From Nitrospinaceae bacterium (GTDB lineage Bacteria; Nitrospinota; Nitrospinia; Nitrospinales; VA-1): a stretch of 35,924 bases of DNA. A program made the translations under genes and the position numbers. Below are positions 33,626-35,924 of this stretch, piece by piece (positions within the stretch are counted from its first letter, which is position 1; each line of letters starts with the position of its first letter). The notes beneath the pieces were generated by a model. That model was not told where the DNA came from, did no database searches, and worked only from the letters and a program-made list of their open reading frames with translations. The stretch is taken from contig JAJDBA010000309.1 in the NCBI GenBank assembly GCA_029261675.1, positions 1 to 35,924 of the forward strand, written 5' to 3'.

Positions 33626-35515
33626 ATGTGCGGCATAGCGGGTCTTCTCGATTTTGATGAAAATAGCCAACCTGGGAGTTCGGGTAAAATTCTCCGGTTA
33701 ATGCTGGATAGCATCCGGCATCGTGGCCCTGATGATCGTGGAGAAGAACTTATATCCAGTGAAGACGGCCCGACTCTCCATTTAGGTCATCAGAGATTCT
33801 CCATCATTGATCTTAGTCCCGGTGGCCATCAACCGATGCCCAACGACGACCAATCTCTCTGGCTTTCTACCAACAGCGAAATATATAACTACAGAGAACT
33901 GCGCGAAGAATTATCTGACAATTTCCGTTTTAATTCGCAATCAGACACGGAGGTTCTTTTAAAATCTTACGAACACTGGGGCCTGGATTGTCTGCAAAAA
34001 CTCCGAGGCATGTTTGCGTTTGCTGTATGGGATTCCAAAAAACAATCGCTGATTCTAGTGCGTGATCGACTGGGCATAAAACCTCTCTATTATCTATCCA
34101 CTGAAAAACAGTTTTTATTCGCTTCTGAAGTACGCGCCCTACTCGCTTCGGGATTATCGGATTCTGAAATAAACCCTACTGGACTCTATCATTACCTTTC
34201 ATTCGGGCATTTGAAATCCCCAAGCACCCTAATCGGCAATATTCAGGAACTCAAACCGGGTCATTATCTCATTGTTGACCGAGAAGGTAACTTTGAGGAA
34301 ACACGCTATTGGCATCCCTTGAATTCTTTGGAAGTGATTGAAAATGACGGTGAATCCATTCAGAACATCCTTCAGGATGCTGTAAGGTTCAGACAAGTCA
34401 GCGATGTTCCTATCGGTGCTTTTTTAAGTGGTGGCATTGATTCAAGCGCCATCGTTTCTCATATGGCGAGCATTTCAGACGAGCCGATAAACACACTCAC
34501 TATTGGGTTCAAAGAAAAAGAGTTTGATGAGTCTGAGCACTCAGCAGAAATATCGCGTTTGTTTAAAACGAAGCATCAGTTACTCACTTTAGATGAAGAA
34601 CAGTTGTTGGATGCCCTGCCCGCGGCAATCGGCGCCATGGATCAACCGACAATGGATGGGATTAATACGTTTCTTATTTCCCGTGCGGCTCAGGAAGCGG
34701 GATTGAAAGTGGTGTTGAGCGGATTGGGCGGCGACGAATTATTTGGTGGCTACCCCTCTTTCCGTCTTCTTCCGGAATTGCGTGCTCGGAAGACAATGGT
34801 AAAACAGTTGCCCAATTTTTTATTGCGGCTAGCTACTGGGATATTAAAAAAATCTTTTCCGTCTGATCAAAACAATAAAATCAAGCATTGGACAGAAGGA
34901 AAATTTAGCGGAGTGCATGAGTACTATTTGCTACGAGCTCTTTATTGCGAAGATCAAATTTTTGAATTGTTTGTTGACCCGACTTTGGCAGAAAAAGAAA
35001 TTCAAAAAGATTTCGAAGCGACCAGCGAATCGCTCAGTTATGAAAATCTCGATGGCGATTTTAATTTGATCTCTTATTTGGAAACCACTCATTATTTGCA
35101 GAACATGCTTCTTAGAGATACCGACATGATGAGTATGTCGCATCCATTAGAGGTGCGAGTGCCTTTCATGGATCATAAACTCGTTGAGCATATGTTCAGC
35201 ATGCCAACTCATCTTAAAAAGTTGTCTAAAACCCCCAAAGCTCTGCTGGTGGATTCGATGAAGCCTGCCCTACCCGATTCGATTGTGCACCGTAAAAAAA
35301 TGGGCTTCACACTACCCTTCGAACCCTGGATGCGCGGCGCAATGAAATCGGAAATGGAATCCGTTTTACTTTCTACTGTGCAGCCACTGCAAGATTTGAT
35401 TTCACAGGCGACGGTGGAGAGTATTTGGAAACAGTTTTTAGCAGGAAAAATATCATGGTCACGCCCTTGGGCTTTATATGTGCTCAAGCGATGGGTCGAT
35501 AAAAATCTTTCGTAA
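33626..35515 (+). CDS. asnB: asparagine synthase, glutamine-hydrolysing
   Basis: The 629-residue protein begins with Cys2 (MCGIAGLLDF), the N-terminal nucleophile of class II glutamine amidotransferases, with 'RHRGPDDRG' near 32 and 'QSDTEVLL' near 109. The synthetase domain from about 245 has the PPi-loop 'FLSGGIDSSAIV', 'LSGLGGDELFGGY' and 'LRDTDMMSMSHPLEVRVPF'. It makes asparagine from aspartate, glutamine and ATP. Family members also modify surface polysaccharides or peptides. No such cluster is visible here. A PhzF gene follows 9 bp after the stop. Confidence 0.93.
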   Translation: MCGIAGLLDFDENSQPGSSGKILRLMLDSIRHRGPDDRGEELISSEDGPTLHLGHQRFSIIDLSPGGHQPMPNDDQSLWLSTNSEIYNYRELREELSDNFRFNSQSDTEVLLKSYEHWGLDCLQKLRGMFAFAVWDSKKQSLILVRDRLGIKPLYYLSTEKQFLFASEVRALLASGLSDSEINPTGLYHYLSFGHLKSPSTLIGNIQELKPGHYLIVDREGNFEETRYWHPLNSLEVIENDGESIQNILQDAVRFRQVSDVPIGAFLSGGIDSSAIVSHMASISDEPINTLTIGFKEKEFDESEHSAEISRLFKTKHQLLTLDEEQLLDALPAAIGAMDQPTMDGINTFLISRAAQEAGLKVVLSGLGGDELFGGYPSFRLLPELRARKTMVKQLPNFLLRLATGILKKSFPSDQNNKIKHWTEGKFSGVHEYYLLRALYCEDQIFELFVDPTLAEKEIQKDFEATSESLSYENLDGDFNLISYLETTHYLQNMLLRDTDMMSMSHPLEVRVPFMDHKLVEHMFSMPTHLKKLSKTPKALLVDSMKPALPDSIVHRKKMGFTLPFEPWMRGAMKSEMESVLLSTVQPLQDLISQATVESIWKQFLAGKISWSRPWALYVLKRWVDKNLS

Positions 35516-35524
35516 GGAATTATT

Positions 35525-35924
35525 TTGGAAACACCTTTCTATCAGGTCGACGTTTTTTCCGATGAACTATTTGGAGGCAATCCATTAGCCGTATTTTTAC
35601 GCGGTGAAGATTTCAAAGAGCCACAGTTTCAGCAGGTCGCGAGGGAAATGAACTTGTCTGAAACCACGTTCGTTCTCCCCTCTTCTCATCCCGACGCAGA
35701 TTTCGATGTCAGAATATTTACTCCGGAAAAGGAAATCCCTTTTGCCGGTCACCCTACTTTGGGCACGGCTTTTGTTTTGCGCCATGCGGGTTTGATTCCT
35801 GCAACACAAGACCATTTACGTTTGAATTTTAAGGCCGGGGTGATTCCAGTCGATTTGCAAGAAGATGGTAAAGTTTTTATGACTCAGCCACTGGGAAACA
35901 TATTGCAGACCTTTCCCAATCCGG
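35525..35924 (+). CDS. PhzF-family isomerase-like protein (3' truncated)
   Basis: A frame from TTG at 35525 stays open to the window end (133 codons). AAGGA lies 6 bases upstream, overlapping the asnB stop, which supports the TTG. The product reads 'FYQVDVFSDELFGGNPLAVFL', split here as FYQVDVF and GGNPLAV, then 'MNLSETTFVLP' with the family's conserved catalytic Glu, then 'IFTPEKEIPFAGHPTLGTAFVL'. These are the hallmarks of the PhzF/diaminopimelate-epimerase fold. The natural substrate of most such proteins is unknown. It is probably co-transcribed with asnB. The C-terminal half is outside the window. Confidence 0.88.
   Translation, partial: METPFYQVDVFSDELFGGNPLAVFLRGEDFKEPQFQQVAREMNLSETTFVLPSSHPDADFDVRIFTPEKEIPFAGHPTLGTAFVLRHAGLIPATQDHLRLNFKAGVIPVDLQEDGKVFMTQPLGNILQTFPNP

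Noticed and set aside
1..35924. CRISPR arrays, tRNA/rRNA genes, insertion sequences or phage remnants
   Set aside because: Reading through the window I saw no regularly spaced repeats, transposase-like frames or tRNA-like cloverleaf sequences in the gaps.

Overview
The window is a gene-dense, roughly 40% GC stretch of a Gram-negative bacterial chromosome. A TolC-type outer-membrane channel, a lipobox lipoprotein and a membrane-fusion protein show an outer membrane. A PyrR-controlled pyrimidine operon, a split transketolase, and multidomain sensor and STAND proteins would suit a Nitrospinota- or deltaproteobacterium-like lineage. That placement is a judgement from gene content; no rRNA or other phylogenetic marker is present. 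I see no tRNA, rRNA, CRISPR array, transposase or phage gene.

Layout. (1) 1-415: the end of a gene cut by the window edge. (2) 427-8624, minus strand: pyrimidine operon pyrR-pyrB-pyrC-carA-orf-carB. It is preceded by a recognisable sigma70-like promoter, a PyrR-binding loop and an intrinsic terminator, so UMP-dependent attenuation is expected. An unrecognised coiled-coil gene sits between carA and carB with TAATG overlaps on both sides. (3) 8834-11398, plus: a membrane-anchored STAND-type NTPase with C-terminal TPRs. (4) 11400-14177: 2Fe-2S ferredoxin, CbpA-like J-protein, CpoB/YbgF-like TPR lipoprotein and a thioredoxin-fold protein. (5) 14219-21464, minus: a 55-residue coiled-coil ORF, a DUF115 protein, then the early biotin (pimeloyl) genes bioC, bioH-like and bioF. 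These are interrupted by a gene fusing a DUF429 domain to GAF and histidine-kinase domains. (6) 21482-24690: two small proteins of unknown role, then pabC and pabB for folate. PabB carries the PIAGT motif rather than PIKGT. (7) 24754-29546, minus: a tripartite ABC export operon (TolC-like, MacA-like, ABC ATPase, MacB-like permease). It is divergent from a MerR-HTH/receiver regulator at 29958-30587 across a 411-bp AT-rich gap. (8) 30702-32458: transketolase encoded as two adjacent genes. (9) 32673-33509: a solitary accessory gene of the nucleoside 2-deoxyribosyltransferase/TIR-like fold with a helical tail. (10) 33626 to the end: asnB and the start of a PhzF-family gene, cut by the window edge.

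Most of the window is central metabolism. The parts most worth a second look are the DUF429-GAF-kinase fusion inside the biotin cluster, the gene coupled between carA and carB, the PyrR attenuator, the MerR-receiver regulator with its 10-bp-spaced direct repeat, the deoxyribosyltransferase-like orphan and the STAND-TPR protein.
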